DNA from: Dactylis glomerata
Lineage: Eukaryota > Streptophyta > Magnoliopsida > Poales > Poaceae
Assembly (NCBI GenBank): GCA_007115705.1
Contig: QXEO01000210.1
Span: 682,001 to 746,000 of the forward strand
DNA length: 64,000 nt
Direction: 5' to 3'
Shown here: positions 10,465 to 22,495 of the stretch, piece after piece
Layout of the letters: every line of letters starts with the position of its first letter
Numbering within the stretch: position 1 is the first letter of the stretch
Position numbers and translations under genes: made by a program
The notes under the pieces: generated by a model
Told to the model about the DNA's origin: nothing
The model's database searches: none
What the model saw: only the letters and a program-made list of their open reading frames with translations

Positions 10465-12527
10465 ATGGCTAATCCTGAAAACACCAAGTTGTCTGACTTT
10501 ACTAGCATGAACAATAGTGATTTTATTTGCACTCCTATTGCGCCACCTGCTCCTGCTGCAAACTTTTATGAGATTAAGCCTTCTTTATTGAACCTTGTTA
10601 TGAAAGAGCAATTTTCTGGTGCTAGTACTGAAGATGCTGCAGCTCATCTCAACAATTTTGTTGAGCTATGTGAGATGTAGAAATATAAGGATGTAGAAAG
10701 TGATATTATTAAGCTCAAGTTGTTTCCTTTTTCTTTGAGAGGAAAAGCTAAAGATTGGTTGCTGTCTTTGACTAAGAATAGTATTGATTCATGGGCTAAG
10801 TGTAAGGATGCTTTTATCGGTAGATATTATCCTCCTGCTAAAATTATATCTCTGCGTAGCAATATTATGAAGTTTAGTCAGTTTGATAATGAACATGTTG
10901 CTCAAGCTTGGGAAAGAATGAAATCTATGATAAAGAATTGCCCCACTCATGGACTGACTACTTGGATGATTGTCCAAACTTTTTATGTAGGACTGAATTT
11001 TTCTTCGAGGAACCTACTTGCTTCAGCTGCTGGAGGCACTTTTATGTCCCTTACCTTGGGCGCCACAACAAAGCTACTTGACAACATGATGGTAAATTAT
11101 TCCGAATGGCACACCGAGAGAGCTCCACAAGGTAAGAAGGTAAATTCTGTTGAGGAAACCTCTTCCTTGAGTGATAAGATTGATACCATTATGGCTATGC
11201 TTGCTAATGATAGAACTCATGTTGATCCTAATAATGTTCCTTTAGCCTCTTTGGTTGCTCAAGAAGAGCATGTTGATGTGAACTTCATTAGAAACAATAA
11301 TTTTAATAATAATGCTTATAGGAACAATTTTGCTAGTAACAATTATAGGCCGTATCCTTCTACCAATGGTAGTAGTTATGGTAACTCTTATGGTAATTCC
11401 TCCAACAACACTAGGGCCGCGCCCTCTGAACTTGAAGTCATGCTCAAAGACTTCATGGTAAAACAATCTGCTTTTAACAAGTCTGTTGAGGAAAAGTTAG
11501 GCAAACTTGATATTCTTGCTTCTAAAGTTGATAGCCTTGCTCGTGATGTTGAACTTTTGAAATTAAAAGTATTGCCTAATGATGTGAAAGAGAACAATGT
11601 TTTTGCTACTGCTAATGCTATTCAAGTTGGAATTGATGAAAATATTAGATTGTTAGCAGAATTGCATGCTAGATGGGAAAGAGAGGATGAGATTGCTAGG
11701 AATATGAAAGTTTGTACTATTACTACCTCTAATGATGTTGTTCCTAATGCTAGCAATCCTCTTACTTTGATTGGTGTAGAGAAAACTCCCACTCCTTGTG
11801 TTAAAAAGCCTAAAACTGCCAAAACTTTTTCTCAAAAGAGTGCTGAAATTTTTCGGAGTGTAGGAGATGATAGCTCTACTTATTTTAATGATTTTGATGT
11901 TGATGGCTGCAATATATCTGAAGTAATTTTGTTCTTGCAAAAGCTTGCTTTGACTCCCAATGCTAGTTCTTTAAATATTGCTTTTACTAAGCATATTACC
12001 AATGCTCTCATGAAAATTAGGGATGAAAAGTTGAAACAAAAAGCTTCTATTCCCAAGAAGTTAGAAGATGGTTGGGAACCCATCATTGATATGCATGTTA
12101 ATGGTTTTGATTGCCATACTTTATGTGATCTAGGTGCTAGTATTTCTATCATGCCTAGAAAATTTATGATATGCTTGATTTACCACCTCTTGAAAAATGT
12201 TATTATGATGTTCCTATTGCTGATGTTGCTAAGAAGAAACCTTTGGGAAGGGTTAATGATGGTCTTATTATGGTTAACAATAACCTTGTTCCCATTGATT
12301 TTCTCGTTATGGACGTTGAATGCCATGCTTCATGTCCTATTATTTTGGGAAGACCCTTTCTTCGAACTGTAGGTGCCATCATTGATATGAGGGAAGGCAC
12401 CATCAAATATCAATTCCCACTCAATAAAGGTATGGAACACTTCCCTAGGAAAAGAAAGAAATTGCTTTTTGACTCTATTCTTAGAGCAAATTATGAGCTT
12501 GATGCTTCATCACTTGATGTTACTTGA
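10465..12527 (+). pseudogene. A1 gag with protease-like C-terminus, broken
   Basis: It starts at ATG 10465 (MANPENTK). An in-frame TAG at 10678-10680 interrupts it, then the frame is open until a 1-nt loss near 12157-12172 moves the end into another frame, finishing at 12525-12527. The gag domain spans residues about 50-200 (LRGKAKDWLLSL). An asparagine/serine-rich linker lies near residues 275-315 (nt 11290-11410). The protease-like part has LCDLGASISIMP near 12124-12156 and ILGRPFLRTVGAI near 12340-12380. Intact length would be about 687 residues. It is the only gene in A1. The final codons (SLDVT) abut the conserved 3' UTR exactly as the unrelated ORFs of A3 and A4 do. Confidence 0.85.
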
Positions 12528-14930
12528 TTTGCAATTTTCTGCGCCTAGCTCAAAGGCGTTAAAGAAAAGCACTCTTGGGAGATAACCCAATGTTTCCTTT
12601 TAAGTACTTTTTCATTTATTTGAGTCTTGGAAATCATTACTACTGTAATGACCTCTCCTTATCCTTTTTATTTCATTGTTGTGCCAAGAGAAGCCTCTAA
12701 TTTGAGTGAGGTAAGATTTGGGGATGTTGCTGTCCTGAAACTGTTTTTGGTGCTTCACCGTAAAAATTCGTGAAAATTCGCTGTATATCTTTTGGACCTG
12801 CGATTTCTTGTACATATGCCCCAGGTTATATCCAAACTTTCATTAGTTGAACACTTTTTGATTTGAGAACAGAAAACCCCTTAAAAATTCGACCTTTGTC
12901 AGCTGTTCTGTTTTGACAGATTTCTGCCACTATTTGTTTTTGCCGCTTTATCGCTTTCTTTTTAAGTTCTTTTGATCACGGAACTTTTGGGGAAGTTGCT
13001 AAAGTAGTATATACTTTATATGTGGTGGTTTTGGGTTGAAACCTGAAGCAAAAAGAGGTTGATTATATGATATGCTTACACTAATGTTGCTAATAGATTT
13101 GTGTTTAGTTTTGTATGAAGGAAGTTTTCAAGTGTAGGGATTGGAGAATGATGAGATGAGTTGAAGAATGGACAAAAGCTCAAGCTTGGGGATTCCCATG
13201 CATCACCCCAAGAAATATCCAAGAAGTACAAGCGTCAAAGCTTGGGGATGCCCCCGAGGCACCCCTTCTTCATCGGCAAAAATTAGGTCACCTTTCAAAA
13301 CACTATATTTTTATTGCTTCATGCACTATGTGTTTTTCTTGGAGCGTCAGTTGTTTTAGTTTTATTTATTAGTTTAGTTTTGTTTGCTGTAATAAATGGT
13401 TGGACCCCAACAAATTTCCTTTGGATAAGTTGCCTTGCTTTTCATTTGCCAAGAACGCTCTAGTTTTCACTCTTATCAAAAACCGAGTGTTCTTCTTTTT
13501 CTGCTACTGCTTTTGGTTTTTGTTTTTGCCTTGATTTGCGTTCAGACCTTGTCATATATTTTCATCAAGGTGTATTTTTGCCACTGATCTTTATTGGTTT
13601 TCATCAAAAGAGGTGTCTTAAAAAATTTCAAATGGTGTTGGAAAAGAGAAAAAGCCTTTATGCAAAAAAGTGGTACAAGAAGGAGCTTGTGTAGACTGCG
13701 GCTTAGGCTTTTTCATGTCATGCTTGATATCTTTTTGATAGTATGCTTAGTTATTTTGCTGTAGCATGACTTGTCTCAAATAACTGAGATTGCTTAATGA
13801 GCCTTTGAAAAAAATCATGCGTTGTTTTAATTATTTGGAAGCATTATTTTGGTTTTCTCCTTGATGCTTTATTTGTCTTGACTTGGCGCATGCTCACACA
13901 TGTTAGACTCTTACAAAGTCGCCAATAGCCTCTATGATCATTTAGTTTTTGACTTTTGATGCCATCTTATGCTTCTTTTAATGTCGCTTTGTCGTTTTGC
14001 ATGATTATGGCCATTATTGCTCTCTTAGTTGGTCGCTCCTTGTCTTTTGCTAGCCCTCGCCTTGTACTGAGTATGAGCTCTACTCGTGCATCCAACTCCT
14101 AAAAACCAAGTTTGCCAAAGTGTCCACCATACATACCTATTAGCAATTTGCTATTCCAAGTAAATTTGACTTGCTTTTATCTACTCTTCAAATTAAATTC
14201 TTACCAGTGTTATGCGAAAATTGGTCAGTAAAGCTCTCACGAACCGGAAGGCACACTTTACTTTTTTTGTTCTTAAAAATTTGACATTCTGGGGTCTTAT
14301 GTTGAATTGTTATGCTTGCAAGTTGTAAGTTGGATACTAGCCCAACCATGCTGTCATGGGGCAAGCTTTCAACATTGCACTTCTTATTTGAGTTGATATC
14401 GTGATCTTTTGTTTATGGATGCCCGCGGTGTGAAATGAATTGGGAATCTTGCGGGGATCATGGAGTTTGTATATGTGTTAGGGAAATGCCTGGGCCGCCA
14501 ATCTAAGCCATGCATAATTCATGGTGGAAATTTGCAGCATACCCATAGTGGACATTCGACGACGCATCTCAAAATAAAAAGCTAAACAAATGGCAAATAA
14601 AAGAGATGTCGAGGTGTCCATTATCTGCTTGTCCTGTCATTTTGATGTGGGCTTGTTCCATGTCATCGGGCATGGAGGTACCTCGTTGGCGGTTCTCGAT
14701 GATACATATATACTTACAATGACAAGAGCCTTGATTGGGACTCTAAGTAAAGTAGCATGAGGTTTGGGTACTCGTATACACGGGACATGAGGTTTTCGAC
14801 TTATGATTTGTCAAGCATATGCATAATAATTGTTCTCGCATTAACTCTAACCATTCAAGATGCTTATGATGGGGGTAATGAGAGCTCAAAGCCGATAAGT
14901 ACCATAATTTTTGAAGGTTATAAAACTTGC

Positions 14931-14981
14931 AATCACTGCTTCCCTCTGCGAAGGGCCTTTCTTTTACTTTTATGTTGAGTC
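14931..14981 (+). promoter_or_regulatory. Conserved 51-nt 3' UTR block (A1 copy)
   Basis: The core CTTCCCTCTGCGAAGGGCC is followed by CTTTTACTTTTATGTTGAG. It is identical to E1 27781-27831 over all 51 nt and starts 531 nt before the 3' LTR. A short stem (CTTC with GAAG, or CCCT with AGGG) is possible. Its function is unknown. Confidence 0.6.
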
Positions 14982-15441
14982 ACCACCTTCTATCTTTATG
15001 CACCATTAAGAGAGCATAGTTATCATTCTTAGTATAATGTGCATTGTCCCAAAGTTTTCATTGATTGATTCATATTGTTGGTTTCACTTGTTCTCAAATT
15101 ATTTGTATCTAGTCGCCCTCTTAAACTTGAAGGTGTCCTATGCATTTATGTTTTCCTCTCCATGAAGGACAAGCTGAAAACCATTTGTATGTTTTTCCTT
15201 ATGATTTGAACACACGTTTGACTTTCATTGTTTCATTTTTATGATCTTTTGTTTGTGTTCATTTTCATGTTATAACATGGTTGCTAAGTTTCTATTGTCA
15301 AGATTATATCTTTCATGCCCATGTTTTCAGTTCTTATGATCCCAGCTCACAAATGCTTGCATATATGATCAAGATTGTGTAGGTGCATGTCACCTCAAAA
15401 ATTATTCTTTTGTTATCACTTACCTACTCGAGGACGAGCAG

Positions 15442-15461
15442 GAGTTAAGCTTGGGGATGCT
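15442..15461 (+). other. A1 polypurine tract
   Basis: GAGTTAAGCTTGGGGATGCT lies immediately before the 3' LTR. The purine core is the expected plus-strand primer. Confidence 0.75.
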
Positions 15462-17102
15462 TGATACGTCTCCAACGTATCTATAATTTTTGATGCTCCA
15501 TGCTTGTTTTTACACCATTTGCCTACTGTTTCGTTACACTTCGTGGCACTTTTATGCATTTTCCAGAACTAACCTATTAACAAGTCGCCACAGTGCCAGT
15601 TCCTATTTTCTGCTGTTTTTGTGTTTCAGAAAAGCTACACAGGAAATTTTCTCAGAATTGGACGAAACAAGTTCCTGAAGTCTTATTTTTCCCGGAAGCT
15701 TCCAGAGATCCGAAGAGGAGTCGGAGGGGGGCCACGAGGGCCCCACACACCAGGGTGGCGCGGCCCAGCCCCTAGCCGCGCCCCCGATGTGTGAGGTCGC
15801 ATCGGTCCACCTCTGACGATGCCCCTTCGCCTATAAAGACCCCCCGACGGAAAAAACCTAAGGACCCGATCCATTTTCTAGAACACATAGCGATCCGCCG
15901 CCGCCGTCGACCCGAAGATCGGGAGGGTCCAGAAGCTCTTCCCGGCACCCTGCCGGAGAGGGGAATCACCACCGGAGGTCTTCTTCATCACCATGCTTGC
16001 CTCCGGAGCGATGAGTGAGTAGTCTACCTTGGACTATGGGTCCATAGCAGTAGCTAGATGGTTGTCTCCTCCACCATGTGCTTCATGTTTAGATCTCATG
16101 AGCTGCCCTACATAATTGAGATCACCGTTATGTAATTCTACATGTTTGGTTTGTTGGGATCTGATGAATATTGGTGTTATGATTGAGTTGCTATACTGAA
16201 ATATATCTTATGTTATCTCTATGTTGTTTATGATCTTGCATGCTCTCCGTTGTTAGTAGCTATCTTGGCCGAGTAGTTGCTAGTGACTCTAAGAGGGGGT
16301 ATTTATGCTCGATAGTGGTTCATGCATCTATTTAATCTGGGGGAGTGACAGAAACCTCTAAGGTTGTAGATGTGTTGTTGCTACTAGGGAGAAAACAACA
16401 TTCATATTCTCGAGGGCATATGCTTTGTTTACATTACACACTTTGCTTAATGCAATTATCTGTTGTTCGCAACTTAATACTCATGGGGTGTTCGGATGAT
16501 ATCCCCGCGAGTGGATTATTAGTCATAGATGCAGTTGGATGGCAGTCTATGTATTTTGTTGTAATGCCCAGAGTAAATCGCATAGTGATCTTCTTGACAT
16601 ATCACGTTTATCTTTATTCTATCAATTGCCCAACTATAATTTGTTTACCCAGCATGTGTTATTTATCTTATGGAGAGACACCACTAGTGAACTGTGGACC
16701 CCGGTCCTATTTCCATCATATTGCTATCACCTATTTACTTTAGTCGCATACTATTATCACTTTCCACTCGATACGCTCATACCCTTTGTTTCAAGCAAAC
16801 CGGTGAGATTGACAACCTCATCGCAAGTTGGGAACAAAGTACTTGGTTGTGTGTGTGCAGGTTCCACATTGCTGCTCGCAAAGCAAAGCTTGGACGAGGC
16901 GCCCTATAAATTGTCCGGAGCTATCGCGAAGCTTGCAAGCATCACCTTCAGTCGTATTTTCTGCTCTTCTCCTGATCGACATACCTTGGTTTCTTAACTG
17001 AGGGAAAACTTGCTGCTATATTCATGAAAACCTTCTCTTGGGGTTTTCCAACAGGCCAGTCATTTACTACACATCTTTCATACTATCATCACCGCGCCAT
17101 CA
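15462..17102 (+). repeat. A1 3' LTR
   Basis: This is a complete LTR from TGATACGTCTCC to CGCGCCATCA, with a GC-rich dyad (about 15740-15795) and TATAAAG at 15832-15838. It is followed by the duplication CACAG and the resumed E1 ORF2. Confidence 0.9.
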
Positions 17103-17107
17103 CACAG

Positions 17108-17388
17108 CACAGCGTGGCAAGATAAGAAACATTCAACTCCCAGCTATTAGATATTTTACTTACTATCTTGCTACTAGTGTACTTGGTAGAGGGAACACTA
17201 GCAATATCTCCAACTATCATTTAGCCGAACTATAACCTTGGTGCTCTTATTGCTCGTCGCCTAGCCGCTAGGGGACCTATTTATGGGGGCATTGTTGTTG
17301 CGCGCATTGTTGCTGATCTTGGACTTCCTATTGCTCCTCATGATGTATTGTTGACTCCACAGAGGCTTGATCTTGCTGCCATGAAGCT
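17108..17388 (+). pseudogene. E1 ORF2, middle part
   Basis: This is the continuation of E1 ORF2 between A1 and A3. Starting with AQRGKIRN it is in frame with the first part. A single-nucleotide loss near 17231 creates a stop after HLAEL, and the reading continues in the next frame (NLGALIARRLAARGPIYGG, then LTPQRLDLAAMK) until A3 inserts at 17389. Confidence 0.7.
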
Positions 17389-18118
17389 TGATACGTCTCT
17401 AACGTATCTATAATTTTTGATGCTCCATGCTTGTTTTTACACCATTTGCTTAGTGTTTCGTTACACTTCATGGCATTTTTATGCATTTTCTGGAACTAAC
17501 CTATTAACGAGATGCCATAATGCCAGTTCCCTGTTTTCTGCTATTTTTGTGTTTCAGAAAAGTTACACAGGAAATATTCTCAGAATTGGACGAAACAAAA
17601 GCCGAACGTCCAGAAATTTATCGAAGCTTCCAGAGAACCGAAGAGGAGACGGAGAGGGGCCACTGGGGGGCCACACCACCAGGGGGCGCGGCCCAGGGCT
17701 GGCCCGCGCCCACCTGTGGTGAGCCCCACCAGGTCCACTTCCGACGCCGCCCCTTCGCCTATAAAGACCCCCCAACGGGAAAAACCTAAAAACCCGATCA
17801 CTTTTCTAGAATACATCGCAATCCGCCGCTGCCATCGACCCGAGATCGGGAGGGTCTAGAAGCTCTTCCCGGCACCATGTCGGAGAGGGGAATTGCCACC
17901 AGATGTCTTCTTCATTGCCATGCTTGCCTTGGACTATGGGTCCATAGCAGTAGCTAGATGGTTGTCTTCTCCACCATGTGCTTCATGTTTAGATCTCGTG
18001 TGCTGCTTTACATGATCGAGATCACCGTTATGTAATTCTACATGTTGTGTTTGTTGGGATCCGATGAGTATTGGTGTTATGATTGAGTTGATGTACTGAA
18101 TTTTATCTTATGTTATCT
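17389..18118 (+). repeat. A3 5' LTR, truncated
   Basis: It starts TGATACGTCTCTAACG and follows the family A LTR through the dyad and TATAAAG (17760-17766). It stops at 18118 after TTATCT, where the inverted LTR begins. The missing remainder of the LTR is not found on the far side of the inversion. Confidence 0.75.
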
Positions 18119-19752
18119 TGATGGCTGGCGTGTAGTTGATGATGATGATTATAACCAGTCAGTTGGGGAACCCCAAGCGGAAGGTGTGATGAGCACAGCA
18201 GCAAGCTTTTCCCTCAGTTAGAAACCAAGGTATGTCGATCAGGAGAGGAGCAAACAAACGACTGAAGGTGATGCTGCTAGCTTGCGACAGCTTCAGACAA
18301 TTTATAGGGCACCTCGTCCAAGCTTTGCTTTGCTAGCTGCAACGTGGAACCTCGCACACAACACAACCAAATACTTTGTTCCCAACTTGCGATGAGGTTG
18401 TCAATCTCACCGGTTTGCTTGAAACAAAGGGTATTAGCGTATCGAGTGGAAAGCAATAGTAATATGCGAGTAAAGTAAACAGGTGATAGCAATATGATGG
18501 AAATAGGACCGGGATCCACAGTTCACTAGTGGTGTCTCTCCATAAGATAAATAACACGTGCTGGGTAAACAAATTACAGTTGGGCAATTGATAGAATAAA
18601 GATAACATGATATGTCAAGAAGATCACTATGCGATTTACTCTGGGCATTACAACAAAATACATAGACCGCCATCCAACTGCATCTATGACTAATAATCAA
18701 CTCACGGGGATATCATCCGAACACCCCATGAGTATTAAGTTGCGAACAACAGATAATTGCATTAAGCAAAGTGTGTAATGTAAACAAAGCATATGCCCTC
18801 GAGCATATGAATGTTGTTTTCTCCCTAGTAGCAACAACACATCTACAACCTTAGAGGTTTTTGTCACTCCTCCAGATTAAATAGAGGCATGAACCCACTA
18901 TCGAGCATAAATACCCCCTCTTGGAGTTACTAGCAACTACTCGGCCAAGATAGCTACTAACAACGGAGAGCATGCAAGATCATAAACAACATAGAGATAA
19001 CATAAAATATATTTCAGTATAGCAACTCAATCATAACACCAATATTCATTGGATCCCAACAAACCAAACATGTAGAATTACATAACGGTGATCTCAATCA
19101 TGTAGGGCAGCTCATGAGATCTAAACATGAAGCACATGGTGGAGGAGACAACCATCTAGCTACTGCTATGGACCCATAGTCCAAGGTAGACTACTCACTC
19201 ATCGCTCCGGAGGCAAACATGGCGATGAAGAAGACCTCCGGTGGTGATTCCCCTCTCCTGCAGGGTGCCGGAAAGAGCTTCTGGACCCTCCCGATCTTTG
19301 GGTCAACGGCGGCGGTGGATCGTGATGTGTTCTGGAAAACTGATCGGGTCCTTAGGTTTTTCCCGTCGGGGGGTCTTTATAGGCGAAGGGGCATCGTCAG
19401 AGGTGGACCGAGGATCCCTCACACATAGGGGGTGCGGCCAGGGGCTGGGCCGCGCCGCCCTGGTGTGTGGGGCCCTCGTGGCCCCACTCCGTCTCCTCTT
19501 CGGTTCTTTGGAAGCTTCCGGGAAAAATAAGACTTCAGGAACTTGTTTCGTCCAATTCTGAGAATATTTCCTGTGTAGCTTTTCTGAAACACAAAAACAG
19601 CAGAAAACAGGGAACTAGCACTGTGGCGACTTGTTAATAGGTTAGTTCCGGAAAATGCATAAAAGTGCCACGAAGTGTAACGAAACAGTAGGCAAATGGT
19701 GTAAACACAAGCATGGAGCATCAAAAATTATAGATACGTTGGAGACGTATCA
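18119..19752 (-). repeat. Inverted family A LTR inside A3
   Basis: Read on the minus strand it runs from TGATACGTCTCC (19752) to GCCATCA (18119), 1634 bp. The flanks TATCT and GAGCT do not match, so it is not a simple solo insertion. Its right flank matches the host sequence beside A4's 5' LTR. Confidence 0.8.
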
Positions 19753-19852
19753 GAGCTTAATAGGGATTTTAAACTAACCGGTAAGAAAAGGTTGTTAGAT
19801 TTGAGTTCTCTAGATGAGTGGAGAAACGAAGCGTATGAGAATGCCATACTTT
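19753..19852 (+). pseudogene. 100-bp fragment of family F integrase next to the inverted LTR
   Basis: It encodes the KKRLLDLSSLDEWRNEAYEN part of the F integrase C-terminal region. It begins with GAGCT, the exact target duplication of A4 in F1, and differs from F1 48174-48273 at about one position. It shares several changes with F1 that F3 (59928 onward) lacks. It is therefore a copy of the A4/F1 junction rather than an independent F remnant. Confidence 0.8.
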
Positions 19853-19859
19853 GGGAAAA

Positions 19860-21001
19860 CATGAAAATGAAATAATGAAAGTGAAACGTGTGTTCAAATC
19901 ATAAGGGAAAACATACAAATGGTTTTCAGCTTGTCCTTCATGGAGAGCAAAACATAAATGCATAGGACACCTTCAAGTTTAAGAGGGCGACTAGATACAA
20001 ATAATTTGAGAACAAGTGAAACCAACAATATGAATCAATCAATGAAAACTTTGGGACAATGCACATTATACTAAGAATGACAACTATGCTCTCTTAATGG
20101 TGCATAAAGATAGAAGGTGGTGACTCAACATAAAAGTAAAAGAAAGGCCCTTCGTGGAGGGAAGTAGTGTTTGCAAGTTTTATAACTTTCAAAAATTATG
20201 GTACTTACCGGCTTTGAGCTCTCATTGCCCCCATTATAAGCATCTTGAATGGTTAAAGTTAATGCGAGAACAATTATGATGCATATACTTGACAAATCAT
20301 AAGTCGAAAACCTCGCGTCCCATGAATACGAGTACCCAAACCTCATGCTACTTAACTTAGAGTCCCAAGCAAGGCTCTTGTCATTGTAAGTATATATGTA
20401 TCATCGAGAACCGCCAACGGGGTACCTCCGTGCCCGATGACATGGAACAAGCCTGCATCAAAATGACAGGACAAGCAGACAATAAACACCTCAACATCTC
20501 TTTTATTTGCCATTTGTTCAGTTTTTTATTTTGAGATGCGTCATCGAATGTCCACTATAGGTATGCTGCAAATTTCCACCATGAATTATGCATGGCTTAG
20601 ATTGGCGGCCCAGGCGTTTCCCTAACACATATACAAACTCCATGATCCCCGCAAGATTCCCAATTCATTTCACGCCGTGGGCATCCATAAACAAAAGATC
20701 ACGATATCAACTCAAATAAGAAGTGCAATGTTGAAAGCTTGCCCCATGACGGCATGGTTGGGCTAGTATCCAACTTACAACTTGCAAGCATAACAACTCA
20801 ACATAAGAGACCACAATATCAAAATTTTAAGAACAAGAAAAAGTAAAGTGTGCCTTCCGGTTCGTGAGAGCTTTACTGACCAATTTTCGCATAACACTGG
20901 TAAGAGTTTAATTTGAAGAGAAAATAAAAGCAAGTCAAATTTACTTGGAATAGCAAATTGCTAATAGGTATGTATGGTGGACACTTTGGCAAACTTGGTT
21001 T
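19860..21001 (-). repeat. Copy 1 of a 1142-bp duplication (family A 3' UTR)
   Basis: It matches 23299-24440 in the same orientation with no net length difference and roughly ten substitutions by eye, close to 99 percent identity. It includes a decayed 51-nt block (20122-20172). Confidence 0.85.
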
Positions 21002-22495
21002 TTAGGAGTTGGATGCATGAGTAGAGCTCATACTCAGTACAAGGCGAGGGCTAGCAAAAGACTGGGAGCGACCAACTAAGAGAACAATAATGGCCATAAT
21101 CATGCAAAGCGACAAAGCAACATTAAAAGAAGCATAAGATGGCATCAAAAGTCAAAAACTAAATGATCATAGAGGCTATTGGCGACTTTGTAAGAGTCTA
21201 ACATGTGTGAGCATGCGCCAAGTCAACCCAAATAAAGCATCAAGGAGAAACCAAAATAATGCTTCCAAATAATTAAAACAACGCATGATTTTTTTCAAAG
21301 GCTCATTAAGCAATCTAAGTTATTTGAGACAAGTCATACTACAGCAAAACCACTAAGCATACTATCAAAAAAGACATCAAGCATGACATGCAAAAGCCTA
21401 AGCCGCAGTCTACACAAGCTCCTTCTTGTACCACTTTTTTGCATAAAGCTTTTCTCTTTTCCAACACCATTCAAAAAATTTATGAACACCTCTTTCGATG
21501 AAAACCAAAAGCAGTAGCAGAAAAAGAAGAACACTTGGTTTTTGATAAGAATGAAAACTAGAGCGTTCTTGGCAAACGAAAAGCAAGGCAACTTCTCCAA
21601 AAGAAATTTGTTGGGGTCCAACCATTTATTGCAGCAAACAAAACAAGACTAACAATAAAAACTAAAACAACTGACGCTCCAAGAAAAACACATAGTGCAT
21701 GAAGCAATAAAAATATAGTGTCTTGAAAGGTGACCTGATTTTTGCCGATGAAGAAGGGGTGCCTCGGGGGCATCCCCAAGCTTTGACGCTTGTACTTCTT
21801 GGATATTTCTTGGGGTGATGCATGGACATCCCCAAGCTTGAGCTTTTGTCCATTCTTCAACTCATCTCATCATTCTCCAATCCCTACACTTGAAAACTTC
21901 CTTCATACAAAACTAAACACAAATCTATTAGCAACATTAGTGTAAGCATAACATATAATCAACCTCTTTTGCTTCAGGTTTCAACCCAAAACCACCACAT
22001 ATAAAGTATATACTACTGTAGCAACTTCCCCAAAAGTTCCGTGATCAAAAGAACTCCAAAAAGAAAGCGATAAAGCGGCAAAAACGAATAGTGGCAGAAA
22101 TCTGTCAAAACAGAACAGCTGACAAAGGTCGAAATTTTTAGGGGTTTTGTGTTGCTCAAATCAAAAAGTGTTAAACTAACGAAAGTTTGGATATAACCTG
22201 GGGCATATGCACAAGAAATTTCAGGTCCAAAAGATATACAGAGAATTTTCACGAATTTTTACGGTGCAGCACCGAAAACAGTTTCAGGACAGCAACATCC
22301 CCAAATCTTTACCTCGCTCAAATTAGAGGCTTCTCTTGGCACAACAATAAAATAAAAATGATAAGGAGAGGTCATTACAGTAGTAATGACTTCCAAGACT
22401 CAAATAAAAGAAAAAGTACTGAAAAGAAAACATTGGGTTATCTCCCAAGAGTGCTTTTCTTTAACGCCTTTGAGCTAGGCGCAGAAAATTGCGAA
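21002..22495 (-). other. A3 inverted family A 3' UTR, no gene
   Basis: This non-coding sequence corresponds to A1 about 14100 back to 12528, including the internal polypurine-like motifs near 21770-21840. It leads directly into the stop codon of the minus-strand gag fragment. Confidence 0.7.

Larger units (their letters stand above)
12528..15461 (+). other. A1 3' UTR, no gene
   Basis: This is 2.9 kb of T-rich non-coding sequence shared with A3, A4 and A6. It contains two internal copies of the polypurine motif (AAGCTTGGGGATTC at 13182-13195 and AAAGCTTGGGGATGC at 13237-13251), the conserved 51-nt block (14931-14981) and the true polypurine tract at its end. Short ORFs are not conserved between copies. 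Confidence 0.75.
7000..17102 (+). mobile_element. A1: family A non-autonomous LTR retrotransposon, with A2 nested in its 5' LTR
   Basis: The element is bounded by the exact duplication CACAG (6995-6999 and 17103-17107). The 5' LTR is 7000-10270, split by A2; without A2 it is about 1642 bp. The 3' LTR is 15462-17102 (1641 bp). Between them lie a tRNA-Asp-like primer site, one broken gag-protease gene and about 2.9 kb of 3' UTR. There is no RT or integrase. It sits inside E1 ORF2. Confidence 0.92.

Noticed and set aside
10678..10680. In-frame TAG in A1 gag as readthrough signal
   Set aside because: It lies inside the gag domain, and the same gene also has a frameshift near its end; plain decay is simpler.
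14757..14978. Recurrent 73-codon ORF MRFGYSYxxD in family A 3' UTR (also 20125-20346, 23564-23785, 43300-43521)
   Set aside because: It recurs because the 3' UTR is repeated. It overlaps the conserved 51-nt block, which explains the conserved end. Considered but not supported as coding without substitution analysis.
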